Assembly: GCF_038561935.1 (NCBI RefSeq)
Contig: NZ_CP102770.1
Location: forward strand, 3,038,001-3,102,000
Length of the DNA: 64,000 nucleotides
Direction of reading: 5' to 3'
Origin: Myxococcus stipitatus
Lineage (GTDB): Bacteria; Myxococcota; Myxococcia; Myxococcales; Myxococcaceae
The notes beneath the pieces were generated by a model. It was not told the DNA's origin, ran no database searches, and saw only the letters and a program-made list of their open reading frames with translations. The position numbers were made by a program, and so were the translations under genes. Positions 1 through 8,465 of this stretch are shown here, one piece after another (the first letter of the stretch is position 1; each line of letters begins with the position of its first letter).

Positions 1-800
1 ATGAGCGTGAGAATCATGGGGTACACGGTGTACATGGGCAGCACCCACAACAGCAGGAAGGGGCGCCACAGATTGAAGTACGCCACGCAGGCCAGGGCCA
101 CGGCGAAGAAGAGCAGCTTGATGCGCCGCTCCCGCTCCATCTCCGGGTCGTCCTTGAACGGGAGGAACAGGGCCCGCAGGTGGTTGTCCCGCCACTTGAG
201 GGTGGTGTCTCCCTTCGGGGGCACGTAGTCCTGACGGCTGCGGAAGAAGTCGAGCCCGCTCAGGAGTCCCGCCTTGAGGCAGGTCCACACCAGGCGGCCC
301 GGTGCGTAGGGACGCGTGGTGTCCCCGCGCAACTGCCGCCCCAGCCAGTTGGGGTCCTCCGCGGTGAACAGGTTCCGGTGGTGCAGCAGGTGCACCCGCC
401 GCCACTGGACGAAGGACCAGGCCTCCGGATGGTGGAACATCACCAGGTTCGACAGCACCGTGCCCACGGCGACGTTGGCCTTGTGCGAGCGGAAGAGGCC
501 GAAGTGGCTCGCGTCGTGGTTCAGGATGTACAGCGAATGCTGCCGCCCCGCGATGAAGATGATGGCGAGGAGCGTCACCAGCGGATGCTGGAAGTACGCC
601 TCCGCCGCGAAGGCCAGCGCGATGGCTCCATAGACGACCGCGTAGAGCCAGACGCTGCGCCAGGGGCGGACCTTGTGCAGTGCGCGGACCTCCTGCCAGG
701 CCTCCTTGGGAAGCAGGTGACTGGACTGGGTGCCAAGCACCGGCCATTCGCGCCCATCCTGGGGCGCGCGCTCAACCGCGCTGGATTCTGGTTGTGTCAT
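1..800 (-). CDS. Fatty acid desaturase family protein, 3' end outside window
   Basis: A membrane di-iron desaturase or hydroxylase acting on acyl chains is the likely product. The reading frame runs from ATG at 800 leftward off the window, so about 266 residues are visible and the C-terminus is missing. Two of the three family histidine boxes are present: HDASH at residues 95-99 and HLLHH at 137-141. The third (HxxHH) should lie beyond the edge. Hydrophobic segments at about 50-68, 73-90 and 230-258 fit a multi-span membrane protein. It starts 40 bases after the tautomerase gene on the same strand, so co-transcription is plausible. Family assignment is firm; the substrate cannot be read from the sequence. 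Confidence 0.88.
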   Translation of the reverse strand, partial: MTQPESSAVERAPQDGREWPVLGTQSSHLLPKEAWQEVRALHKVRPWRSVWLYAVVYGAIALAFAAEAYFQHPLVTLLAIIFIAGRQHSLYILNHDASHFGLFRSHKANVAVGTVLSNLVMFHHPEAWSFVQWRRVHLLHHRNLFTAEDPNWLGRQLRGDTTRPYAPGRLVWTCLKAGLLSGLDFFRSRQDYVPPKGDTTLKWRDNHLRALFLPFKDDPEMERERRIKLLFFAVALACVAYFNLWRPFLLLWVLPMYTVYPMILTL

Positions 801-840
801 TCCATCCATCCGTTGCCAGGATGCCCCGTCTCAGGCCTGG

Positions 841-1059
841 TCAGACCTTCTCGCCCCGGGCCCGAGCCGCGCGCCGCAAGGCCACGCTGGTTCCGTGGAC
901 GCCCCAGTTCTCGGGCTCGATCTCCTGGATGACGATGAAGGTGTGGCCAGGGTCCTTCTGCAGCACATCCACGAAGACCTGCGTGATGCGCTGGATGAGC
1001 TCCAGCTTCTTCTCGGTGGCGAGCTTGTCCCCGGTGAGCTGGACGTTGATGTATGGCAA
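841..1059 (-). CDS. 4-oxalocrotonate tautomerase family protein
   Basis: This 72-residue protein has the size and layout of the 4-oxalocrotonate tautomerase superfamily. Those small enzymes use an N-terminal proline, exposed after Met removal, as catalytic base for keto-enol tautomerisation. The sequence begins Met-Pro-Tyr-Ile-Asn, so the catalytic Pro is in place, and an IQEIEPENWG segment near residue 45 resembles the family's second conserved region. It lies between the diiron protein (135 bases upstream) and the desaturase (40 bases downstream), all on the minus strand. The exact substrate is unknown. Confidence 0.85.
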   Translation of the reverse strand: MPYINVQLTGDKLATEKKLELIQRITQVFVDVLQKDPGHTFIVIQEIEPENWGVHGTSVALRRAARARGEKV

Positions 1060-1194
1060 GGTTCGTTCCTCGGACAGGCGATGAGAGGGGAAGGCGCGCG
1101 AGAGACCATGACCCGGGCGGATGACAGGCCCATGACAGGCGAGTCTCCGCCAGGGCTCACGCGAGGTGATTCTGGGAGGGGCCGCGGCCCGGCA

Positions 1195-2265
1195 TCAAGG
1201 GACCTTGTGCGCGCCACGGTAGGCGCCGAGAGAGGACTCCCGGACGCCCTTCACGTGGTCATACAGACGGTCGACGACGGCGCCCGCGGTGTCCAGCCGG
1301 AGCATGATGCCCAGGACGAGCTCCGGCATGGCGGCCGGGTTGCGCGCGAGCAGCGGGATGATGATTTCGTCCATCCAGGCGTTGGCGTGCTCCACGTCCA
1401 CCGTGGTGTGCTCCAGGTGGTACGCCAGCGGCTTGTCGGCCATGCCCACGCGGCGCCAGCCCTGGATCTGCCACTCGAAGCGGCCGGGAATCATGGTCTC
1501 GGTGGCCAGGAGCGCGCCGAGGATTTCCGTCAGCCGTGAGCGGTTCATCGCCATGCTCATGTACATGTTGACGAGCGCGAGCTCCTCGCGCACGAACAGG
1601 TCCAGGCGCTCCGTATAGATATCCCTGGGCAGCTCCAGGTAGTCCATGAGGTCGAAGCGCATGTTGCGGTGGACGCGAGGGTCCTGCGCGTGGCCGACCT
1701 CATCCCAGAAGTTCTTGGCCAGCTCCAGCTTGATGGTGCCATAGACGCCCGGCATCATCAGCGCGATGATATCGCCGAAGAGCACCTCGAGCGGCGTCTC
1801 CTGAAGGAAGAACTCCCGCAGCTGCTCGAAGGTGGCCTTGTCCCGCAGGAAGGCGAAGATGGGATGCGAGATGTTGGACGGGTGGGCGCGCACCGTCTGG
1901 GTCACCCACTCCTTGAAAGAGGCGGCCGGCGGCAGCGAGTTGAGGACGGGGGCGTACTTCTTCAGGGAGGCCTGATGCCAACACTTCTCCAGGACCCCCT
2001 TGAGCTGGGCAAATAGCGGATCACCCACGTTGAGGCGCTTCACCTCCCAGGGGGCGGTGAGCTGAGCCATGTTGATGACGTAGAGCACCCGGTGTGCTTC
2101 GGTCAGCGCGGCTTCGTCACCCTCCTGGAAGGCATTCCGACCCAGGAGGTCCACCTGCTCCCGCAGCTGATTGCGCGCACCCACGGGGACACTCTCGAGG
2201 TCCCGGGTGTAGAGCCACGCCTTCACTTCCGCATGGAGACCTTGAGGACTGCTTTGCGTCGACAT
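1195..2265 (-). CDS. Iron-containing redox enzyme, haem-oxygenase-like diiron (HDO) fold
   Basis: This 356-residue soluble, mainly helical protein matches the 'iron-containing redox enzyme' group of haem-oxygenase-like diiron proteins. That superfamily includes UndA (fatty acid to terminal alkene) and several N-oxygenases. Candidate metal ligands are the Glu/His-rich helices ELAKNFWDEVGH (about residues 195-206) and HLEHTTVDVEHANAW (about 283-297). The ATG at 2265 is preferred over an in-frame ATG at 2310 because GAGGGAAG sits four bases before it. It leads a same-strand group with a tautomerase and a fatty acid desaturase, which suggests lipid or small-acid chemistry. That is inference; the family is too diverse to name a reaction. 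Confidence 0.75.
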   Translation of the reverse strand: MSTQSSPQGLHAEVKAWLYTRDLESVPVGARNQLREQVDLLGRNAFQEGDEAALTEAHRVLYVINMAQLTAPWEVKRLNVGDPLFAQLKGVLEKCWHQASLKKYAPVLNSLPPAASFKEWVTQTVRAHPSNISHPIFAFLRDKATFEQLREFFLQETPLEVLFGDIIALMMPGVYGTIKLELAKNFWDEVGHAQDPRVHRNMRFDLMDYLELPRDIYTERLDLFVREELALVNMYMSMAMNRSRLTEILGALLATETMIPGRFEWQIQGWRRVGMADKPLAYHLEHTTVDVEHANAWMDEIIIPLLARNPAAMPELVLGIMLRLDTAGAVVDRLYDHVKGVRESSLGAYRGAHKVP

Positions 2266-2807
2266 TCGACTTCCCTCGCGCGGAGGAGGCCCGAAGGTGT
2301 GTGTTTGCATGGCGCGCCGCCCCCCTCCATGTATCGGTCGCGACGCGCAGCCTATATCAAACCAGACGCATTCAAGAAAAGCGCGAATAACATTTTGGTC
2401 GAGGCAGAATCGACAGTGGCCCAGGGGGCGGCAGTCGTCTCGGGGAGAGAGAAAACAGCGCGGAGGTGAAAGTCACATCAACGGTGACAAAGCGGTTACT
2501 TCGCCGCGTAACCGGTTTCATGAGGCTGCGTCATGGGCGTGTCGAGGTGCGTCAATGGTCACGCAACGACGGGTCCGATGACTCAATGGCACACCTGCCC
2601 GGTCGCGTGAGCGCGACCCACCGCGGCACCGCTCCGAGTCGAAGGTGGAGGCGCGGCCGCGGCCCTTGCGCCTGACGGGCGGCTGGGGCACTCTCCGCGC
2701 CCCTCCCGTCCGCTCCCCGTGCTGCCTGTGGAAAACGCCGGGCGAGCAGGCGCTCCCCGTGATTCACCAGGGGCACCGGGCACGCATCAGTGGTAGGGCA
2801 GGAGGCC
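2266..2807. other. Intergenic region between divergent genes
   Basis: These 542 bases separate the leftward diiron gene from the rightward hrpA. A relatively A/T-rich stretch around 2350-2480 (unusual against the local base composition) may carry the promoters. I see no convincing coding frame, repeat or RNA structure. Confidence 0.4.
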
Positions 2808-5800
2808 ATGTCCGGCGACTCACCTGGCCCTACTCCCGACGGCCTACCGACCCTGCGCTTCCCCCCCGAGCTCCCCATCTCGAGCAGGGTGGAGGACATC
2901 ACCGCGGCCATCGCCGCCCACCAGGTGGTCATCGTCGCCGGGGCCACCGGCTCGGGGAAGACGACCCAGCTGCCGAAGGTCCTGCTCGCCATGGGGCGCG
3001 GCCGCCCGCGCCAGATTGGCGTCACCCAGCCCCGGCGCATCGCCGCGACCAGCGTGGCGGCGCGCGTGGCGCGCGAGCTCGGCACGGAGCTGGGCACGGA
3101 CGTCGGCTACCAGATCCGCTTCGAGGACCGCTCGTCCCGGAGCACGGCCGTGAAGTTCATGACCGATGGCGTCCTGCTCGCGCAGATTCACAGCGACCCG
3201 CTCCTGCGCCGCTACGACACCATCGTGCTTGACGAGGCCCACGAGCGCAGCCTCACCATCGACTTCCTGCTCGGGTGGCTCAAGCGCATCCTCCCCCGGC
3301 GCCCCGACCTCAAGGTCGTCGTGAGCTCGGCGACCATCGAGACCGAGCGCTTCTCCCAGTTCTTCGGAGGAGCCCCCGTCATCCAGGTGGAGGGCCGCAC
3401 CTTTCCCGTGGACGTGCTCTACGAGCCGCCCCCCGAGGACGACGAGCTCGCGGACTCCGTCGCCGATTCGGTGGCCAACATCCTCTCGCTCGACCCGGAC
3501 GGGGACGTGCTCGTGTTCCTCCCAGGGGAGCGGGAGATTCGCGAGGCGGAGAACGCCCTGAACGCGCGCAACCTCCGGGGCACGGTGGTGCAGCCCCTGT
3601 ATTCGCGCCTGTCGGCCTCCGAGCAGTCGCGGGTCTTCGCCACCATCCCCGAGCGCCGGGTCATCCTCGCCACCAACGTCGCGGAGACGTCGGTCACCAT
3701 CCCGGGCATCGTGTACGTCGTGGACACGGGCGTGGCGCGCCTGTCGCGCTACGACTCGCGCTCGGGCGTGACCCGGCTGCACGTCGAGCCGGTCTCCCAG
3801 GCCAGCGCCGACCAGCGCAAGGGGCGCTGTGGCCGCGTGCGCGAGGGCATCTGCGTGCGCCTCTATGATGAGGCGAGCTTCACCTCGCGGCCCGCCTTCA
3901 CCGACCCGGAGATCAAGCGCACGGGGCTGGCGGGGGTCATCCTGCGGATGAAGTCCCTGGGTCTCGGCGACGTCGAGGACTTCCCCTTCATCGACCCGCC
4001 GCAGCCGAAAGCCATCGCGGAGGGCTGGCGGGTGCTCGAGGAGCTCGGGGCCATCGAGGGCAAGGAGCGCACCCTGACGTCCATGGGGCAGCAGCTCGCG
4101 CGCTTCCCGGTGGACCCGCGCATCGCGCGGATGATTCTCGCCGGCGCCGAGTACGGGTGCCTGGACGAGGTGCTCATCGTCGCCGCGGCGCTCAACCTCC
4201 AGGACCCGCGCGAGCGGCCGCGGGAGCTCGCGCAGAAGGCGGACGAGCTGCACCGGCGCTTCCGTGACGAGCACTCGGATTTCGCGGGGCTCCTCAAGCT
4301 GTGGGCCTTCGTGCGCGAGGCCGACAGCCGGGGCACATCCCATCTGCGGCGCGTGTGTCGGGACAACTTCCTGTCCTTCCTGCGGGTGCGCGAGTGGCGG
4401 GACGTCCAGCGCCAGCTCGAGGAGACCGTCCGCGAGCTGCGCCTGCCGCGAAAGGGGCAGGGCGCTCCGGTGCGCGGGGACGTGCTGCACCAGGCCCTCC
4501 TCACGGGACTGTTGTCGCGCATCGGCCAGTGGAACCCGGAGCAGCGCTTCTACACGGGCGCGAAGCAGACGCGCTTCATGGTCCACCCCTCGTCGGCGCT
4601 CGCGAAGAAGCCCCCGGCCTGGGTGATGGCGTTCGAGCTCGTGGAGACATCCCAGTTGTTCGCGCGCACCGTGGCGAAGCTCGACCCGGAGTGGCTCGCG
4701 GCGGCGGCCCCCCACCTGCTCAAGCGCAGCTACTCCGAGCCGCACTGGTCGGAGAAGTCCGCGCGCGCCGTCGTGAAGGAGAGCGCGACCCTCTTCGGGC
4801 TCACGGTCTTCAAGGAGCGCCCCGTGGCCCTGGCCAGCATGGACCCCGAGCGCGCACGGCTGATGTTCCTGGAGCACGCCCTGGTGCGAGGCGAGTACCG
4901 CACCCGGGGGGCATTCCAGGAGAAGAACCTCCAGGTGCTCGAGCGCGTGGCGCGCCTGCGGGACAAGGCCCGGAAGAGCGAGCTGCTCGACAGCGAGGCG
5001 CTGCTGACGTTCTTCGACCAGCGCGTCCCCGCGGACGTGACGGACGGCGCTGGCTTCGAGGTCTGGCGCCGCAAGGCCGAGGCGGCCGACCCGGGTGTGC
5101 TCGTCCTCTCGGTGGAGGATGCCCTCTCGTACGACCCCGGCCTGTCCCCGGCGAGCTACCCGGATGCCATCACCCTGCATGGCGCGTCGGTGCCGGTGAC
5201 GTACACCTTCGACCCCTCGGCCGAGGACGATGGCATCACCTTGAGCGTGCCGCTGCTGCTGCTCGCCCAGCTGGTTCCGGGGGAGCTCGACTGGACCATT
5301 CCTGGGTGGCATCGGGAGAAGCTCACCGCGCTGCTCGAGCAGCTCCCCCGCGCCCAGCGCAAGCAGCTGGGGCCGCTGCCGGAGCTGGTCGAGCGGCTCG
5401 CGAAGGAGCTGGTGCCGTTCCGGGGGCCGTTGATTCCAGCGCTCGCGCGCGCGGTGTCCCGCCTGTGTGGCGTGGACGTGACCGAGGAGTCCTTCCGGGC
5501 GGAGGCCGTGCTGCCGTACCTGCGGACCACGGTCCGGGTTCTCGACGAGCGGGGCAAGGAGCTCGCGCGGAGCCGCGACGCCGACGCGCTGCTCGAGAAG
5601 CACGGAGGGCATGCGCGCTCGGTGCTGCGCAGCGCGGCGCCGGCTTCGGATTGGGAGCGCAAGGGGCTGACGGCCTGGACCTTCGGTGAGCTGGCTTCCA
5701 TGGTGCCCCGGCGCGTCGGCGGGCTCGAGGTTCGCAGCTATCCCGCGCTCGTCGACCGGGGGGCCACCGTGGACCTGGTGCTGCTCGAGACCGCCGCCGC

Positions 5801-6518
5801 CGCGGAGGCGGCCACTCGCACGGGGGTTCGTCGGCTCCTGATGCTCGCCGCGCGCGGGCATGTGGCCGTCAGCGCCGCGCGCATGCCGCAGCCCTTCCCC
5901 TCCTTGGACGGCGCGCCGCCCGCGAAGGGGCAGGCGGATGCCTTCCGGGCGCTCGTCCTCGCGCGCGCCGTCGACGATGCGTTCAAGCTCGCGCCGGGCT
6001 CGCCGCTGCCTCGCACGAAGGTGGCCTTCGAGGTGCTGCTCCGAGAGGGCTCACCGCGCATCGAGCAGACGGCGCGGGAGTGGGCGAACGCCGTCGTCGT
6101 CACCTCCGGGGAGCTCGCGCAGTTGCTCGCCGCGCTCAAGAATGCGTCCAAGGGGCAGAGTGGCGCGGCGGCCGTGAGGGACATCCGCTCGCAGCTCGCG
6201 CAGCTGTTCCCCGCGAAGCTCATCGAGTCGATTCCCTTCTCGCGCCTGGTGCACTACCCGCGCTATCTGCGCGCGGCCCAGGCTCGGCTGTCGCGGGCGG
6301 TGGCGAACCCCGCCAAGGACGTGGGGAAGGCCGCGCCCTTCACGCCCCTGTGGGAGACCTTCCTCACCCGGTCCGCCACTGTGCGAGACCAGGAGGCGGC
6401 GCAGGAGCTGCGGTGGGCCTTCGAGGAGCTCCGAGTCGCCATCTTCGCTCCAGAGGTGACGACACCCGTGTCGGTGACGGTGGCGAAGGTCAGCGCGGCG
6501 CTCACGGCGCTGCGCTAG
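2808..6518 (+). CDS. hrpA: ATP-dependent RNA helicase HrpA
   Basis: A DEAH-box RNA helicase of 1236 residues, close to the usual HrpA length (about 1300). It unwinds RNA with ATP; in E. coli it acts on stalled ribosomes and mRNA processing. Visible motifs are Walker A GATGSGKTT (about 45-53), DEAH (about 142-145), SSAT in motif III, and QRKGRCGR in motif VI. They are followed by the winged-helix/HA2 region and the long DUF3418-type C-terminal part typical of HrpA. ATG 2808 is chosen because AGGAGG lies three bases upstream; an in-frame GTG at 2790 has no such site. The gene is flanked by intergenic DNA and ends at a bidirectional terminator. Confidence 0.95.
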   Translation: MSGDSPGPTPDGLPTLRFPPELPISSRVEDITAAIAAHQVVIVAGATGSGKTTQLPKVLLAMGRGRPRQIGVTQPRRIAATSVAARVARELGTELGTDVGYQIRFEDRSSRSTAVKFMTDGVLLAQIHSDPLLRRYDTIVLDEAHERSLTIDFLLGWLKRILPRRPDLKVVVSSATIETERFSQFFGGAPVIQVEGRTFPVDVLYEPPPEDDELADSVADSVANILSLDPDGDVLVFLPGEREIREAENALNARNLRGTVVQPLYSRLSASEQSRVFATIPERRVILATNVAETSVTIPGIVYVVDTGVARLSRYDSRSGVTRLHVEPVSQASADQRKGRCGRVREGICVRLYDEASFTSRPAFTDPEIKRTGLAGVILRMKSLGLGDVEDFPFIDPPQPKAIAEGWRVLEELGAIEGKERTLTSMGQQLARFPVDPRIARMILAGAEYGCLDEVLIVAAALNLQDPRERPRELAQKADELHRRFRDEHSDFAGLLKLWAFVREADSRGTSHLRRVCRDNFLSFLRVREWRDVQRQLEETVRELRLPRKGQGAPVRGDVLHQALLTGLLSRIGQWNPEQRFYTGAKQTRFMVHPSSALAKKPPAWVMAFELVETSQLFARTVAKLDPEWLAAAAPHLLKRSYSEPHWSEKSARAVVKESATLFGLTVFKERPVALASMDPERARLMFLEHALVRGEYRTRGAFQEKNLQVLERVARLRDKARKSELLDSEALLTFFDQRVPADVTDGAGFEVWRRKAEAADPGVLVLSVEDALSYDPGLSPASYPDAITLHGASVPVTYTFDPSAEDDGITLSVPLLLLAQLVPGELDWTIPGWHREKLTALLEQLPRAQRKQLGPLPELVERLAKELVPFRGPLIPALARAVSRLCGVDVTEESFRAEAVLPYLRTTVRVLDERGKELARSRDADALLEKHGGHARSVLRSAAPASDWERKGLTAWTFGELASMVPRRVGGLEVRSYPALVDRGATVDLVLLETAAAAEAATRTGVRRLLMLAARGHVAVSAARMPQPFPSLDGAPPAKGQADAFRALVLARAVDDAFKLAPGSPLPRTKVAFEVLLREGSPRIEQTAREWANAVVVTSGELAQLLAALKNASKGQSGAAAVRDIRSQLAQLFPAKLIESIPFSRLVHYPRYLRAAQARLSRAVANPAKDVGKAAPFTPLWETFLTRSATVRDQEAAQELRWAFEELRVAIFAPEVTTPVSVTVAKVSAALTALR

Positions 6519-6554
6519 CCGTGGTTTGACCTCCTCCTCGAAACGCTCCGCCTG

Positions 6555-6588
6555 GGAGCGACGCCAGCGTCTCGACGGGCGTCGCTCC
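6555..6588. terminator. Bidirectional hairpin terminator
   Basis: Perfect 11-base arms GGAGCGACGCC (6555-6565) and GGCGTCGCTCC (6578-6588) are separated by a 12-base loop. The hairpin sits between the convergent ends of hrpA and the SnoaL-like gene. There is no clear U tract, as is common in high-GC genomes. Confidence 0.7.
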
Positions 6589-6597
6589 TGGATGTGC

Positions 6598-7074
6598 CTA
6601 CCGCGGCTTCGGCGGTGCGTTCGCGTTGTCCATGTCCGAGACGATCAGCCACGGCCCGCCGGGGACACGGCGCAGGGTGAGGGTGAACTTTCCCGTGTCG
6701 CCGGGGCCCTTGCCGTAACCGTATGCGCCGATGATGTAGCCGCTCGTCTCTTCGGCGGCGAACGCGAGCGCACGGAGCTGCAAGGGACCGCCTCCCTGGC
6801 CTTCATAGGCGGCCTTGATGGCCGCGCGACCCCGGACAGGCGGGCGATTGCTCTGGAGGACGAACCCATCTTCCGCGAACAGCGCGGCAAGTGCGGCCGC
6901 GTCGCCCGCCCGCCAGGCCCGCTCGTAGTCGCGCAGCACGCGGTCCAGCGCGGGGGGCAAGGCGACATCGGGAAGTCGTACGGGGGCGGCGGGGGCTGAG
7001 GGGCTCTGCGCCAGCACTGGCTCGGTCAGCAGCATCAAGCCGACGAAGACGGACGGAAGGCTGTGGCGGTTCAT
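6598..7074 (-). CDS. Secreted SnoaL-like/DUF4440 (NTF2 fold) protein
   Basis: This 158-residue protein opens with a Sec-type signal peptide (positive MNRH, hydrophobic core, LAQS cleavage-like site near residue 23). An NTF2-like domain follows: a helix containing DYERAWRAGDAAALAALF, then VRGRAAIKAAYEGQ and a curved sheet ending WLIVSDMDN. Such domains are found both in small hydrolases or isomerases and as non-catalytic ligand-binding modules, so no reaction is assigned. The reading frame stays open upstream to 7422, but ATG 7074 is the only start that places the signal peptide at the N-terminus. Confidence 0.8.
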   Translation of the reverse strand: MNRHSLPSVFVGLMLLTEPVLAQSPSAPAAPVRLPDVALPPALDRVLRDYERAWRAGDAAALAALFAEDGFVLQSNRPPVRGRAAIKAAYEGQGGGPLQLRALAFAAEETSGYIIGAYGYGKGPGDTGKFTLTLRRVPGGPWLIVSDMDNANAPPKPR

Positions 7075-7348
7075 GGACCTCGGTCCCGGGTGAGGGGTGG
7101 GTGTATCGCCGCATGAGTATCGCTGCGTTTCACTGTTTGCCTGGAGTCTTCTGGCGGCCCTGCTGTTCGCTGCACCGGTGTCGTACACCCGTGTTGAAAG
7201 CGGCTCCGTGAGCACCGATTCTCCAGCGGGCATGGGGTTCGACTGGACATGAGGATGGCCGGCGGGACCTGGATTCTCCTCGGGCTTTGCCCCGAGAATC
7301 TCGCGCACCGACGCTCTCGCGGCGTCGCCGTGCTCCCGGCGGTCCTTC

Positions 7349-7909
7349 ATGGCCCATGCGGTTTCCCAGCCCACCCTCGTCCAGACGCGCGGGCCCCTGG
7401 CTCGTCTGCGCGATGCCGCCAACCTGTTGGCCTCCCTCGCTCCAGGCGCGCTCTTCTGCGTGGCGCTGGCGGTGGTCTCGAGCCAGCCACGCTTCTCCTG
7501 GCTCGCGGAGCCCCTGCGCTATCCCTGGGAGCTCTGGGCGATTGCGCTGGCCGGGACGACCGCGACCGTCGCGGGCGTGGCGGACTGGCGCTACCACCGC
7601 GTCGCGCGACTCCGGGTCGGCCCCCGCGAGCACCGCGCGGAGTTCCTCGCCCTCGCTGCCGGCGGCTTCCCGCTCTTCCTGTTGATGTGCGCCGCCTCGG
7701 TGGCACGGCGGCCTCTCGCGTTCCTGCTCCCCGTGCTCGTCGTCCTCATGGGGACGGTGGTCCTCATCTGCTACGACGAGTTCGTCTTCCACCGTCGGCG
7801 GTGCGACCGCTGGGAGTCCTTGCTGCATCGGACGCTGCTCATCGGCCATGCGATGGCGTTCCTCTGCTGGGCCCACTTCTGTTTCGTTCGCGAGCACGTT
7901 CATGCCTGA
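7349..7909 (+). CDS. Multi-span membrane protein of unknown function
   Basis: I do not recognise a family. The 186-residue product has four or five hydrophobic spans (about residues 27-46, 66-86, 100-118, 124-146 and 165-178). Histidines and charged residues cluster between the last two (DEFVFHRRRCDRW, LLHRTLLIGHAM), which could be a cytoplasmic loop or a metal or haem site. It is the first gene of three whose ends overlap: its last eight bases contain the start of the next gene. Co-translation with that membrane protein and with the phosphotransferase-like protein suggests one membrane-associated unit. Function unknown. Confidence 0.75.
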   Translation: MAHAVSQPTLVQTRGPLARLRDAANLLASLAPGALFCVALAVVSSQPRFSWLAEPLRYPWELWAIALAGTTATVAGVADWRYHRVARLRVGPREHRAEFLALAAGGFPLFLLMCAASVARRPLAFLLPVLVVLMGTVVLICYDEFVFHRRRCDRWESLLHRTLLIGHAMAFLCWAHFCFVREHVHA

Positions 7910-8465
7910 GCACTCGCGCTCTCCCTGGCGGCGAGGACTCGAGCTGTTGACGCGCGCCGCCCGCCTCTACGACGCCCCAGGCTCGACGCTCGCACTCGAG
8001 GCCCGGAGTGCATGGCGAGGGGGCTTCGCCAGCAGCGCGACGTGGATGGCCCACGCGCTCACCCAGGTCCGCGGGCGCCCCGTCCTCACCGCGCTTCCAC
8101 ATGCGGGCCGATGGGGCGCGTTCAAGTATGGCTGTGCACTCCTCGTGGCCCTCTGCTGCTGGGGCCTCGCCGTGGAACTCGGACTGCCGCACGTCGTTGG
8201 CTTCGGGCTGGCGGTGCTCGCCTTCTACGCCGCCGAGGTCCAGGGCCTCTTCCTGTTCCCCCTGCTGATGGACGGCGTCGAGCACCCATGGCGCAGCGGG
8301 CGCGCGTTGCTGCGCCGGGCAGGTGGCACCGCGGGGGCCGTGGGCACGGTGCTCATGCTGGCTGGGGTGATGCTCCTCGGGGGGATGGTCGGTCGCGGCT
8401 GGGTCCGCTGCTGGTGCCTGGGCTGTCTCGCGGTGGTGTACTGGTACGAGGACCTGCGAGCGTGA
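7902..8465 (+). CDS. Second membrane protein of the overlapping three-gene set
   Basis: No family is recognised. The 187 residues start with a charged segment containing a short YDAPGSTLALEARSAWRGG stretch. Three to four hydrophobic spans follow (about 78-97, 100-121, 145-168 and 170-182). A span edge carries FYAAEVQGLFLFPLLMDG, probably the conserved part. Start ATG 7902 lies inside the upstream gene (8-base overlap), and the stop TGA overlaps the GTG start of the kinase gene as GTGA. Such overlaps usually give coupled translation and matched amounts of product. Confidence 0.75.
   Translation: MPEHSRSPWRRGLELLTRAARLYDAPGSTLALEARSAWRGGFASSATWMAHALTQVRGRPVLTALPHAGRWGAFKYGCALLVALCCWGLAVELGLPHVVGFGLAVLAFYAAEVQGLFLFPLLMDGVEHPWRSGRALLRRAGGTAGAVGTVLMLAGVMLLGGMVGRGWVRCWCLGCLAVVYWYEDLRA

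Noticed and set aside
2575..2605. Sigma-54 type promoter at TGGCAC before hrpA
   Set aside because: The TTGC part is absent at the right spacing.
2552..2807. Coding frame between the diiron gene and hrpA
   Set aside because: Arg/Pro/Ala-rich composition and no recognisable start; it looks like noise from GC-rich DNA.
7103..7126. Direct repeat GTATCGC(C/T)GC as regulatory site
   Set aside because: Two imperfect copies only, with no symmetry; too weak to call.
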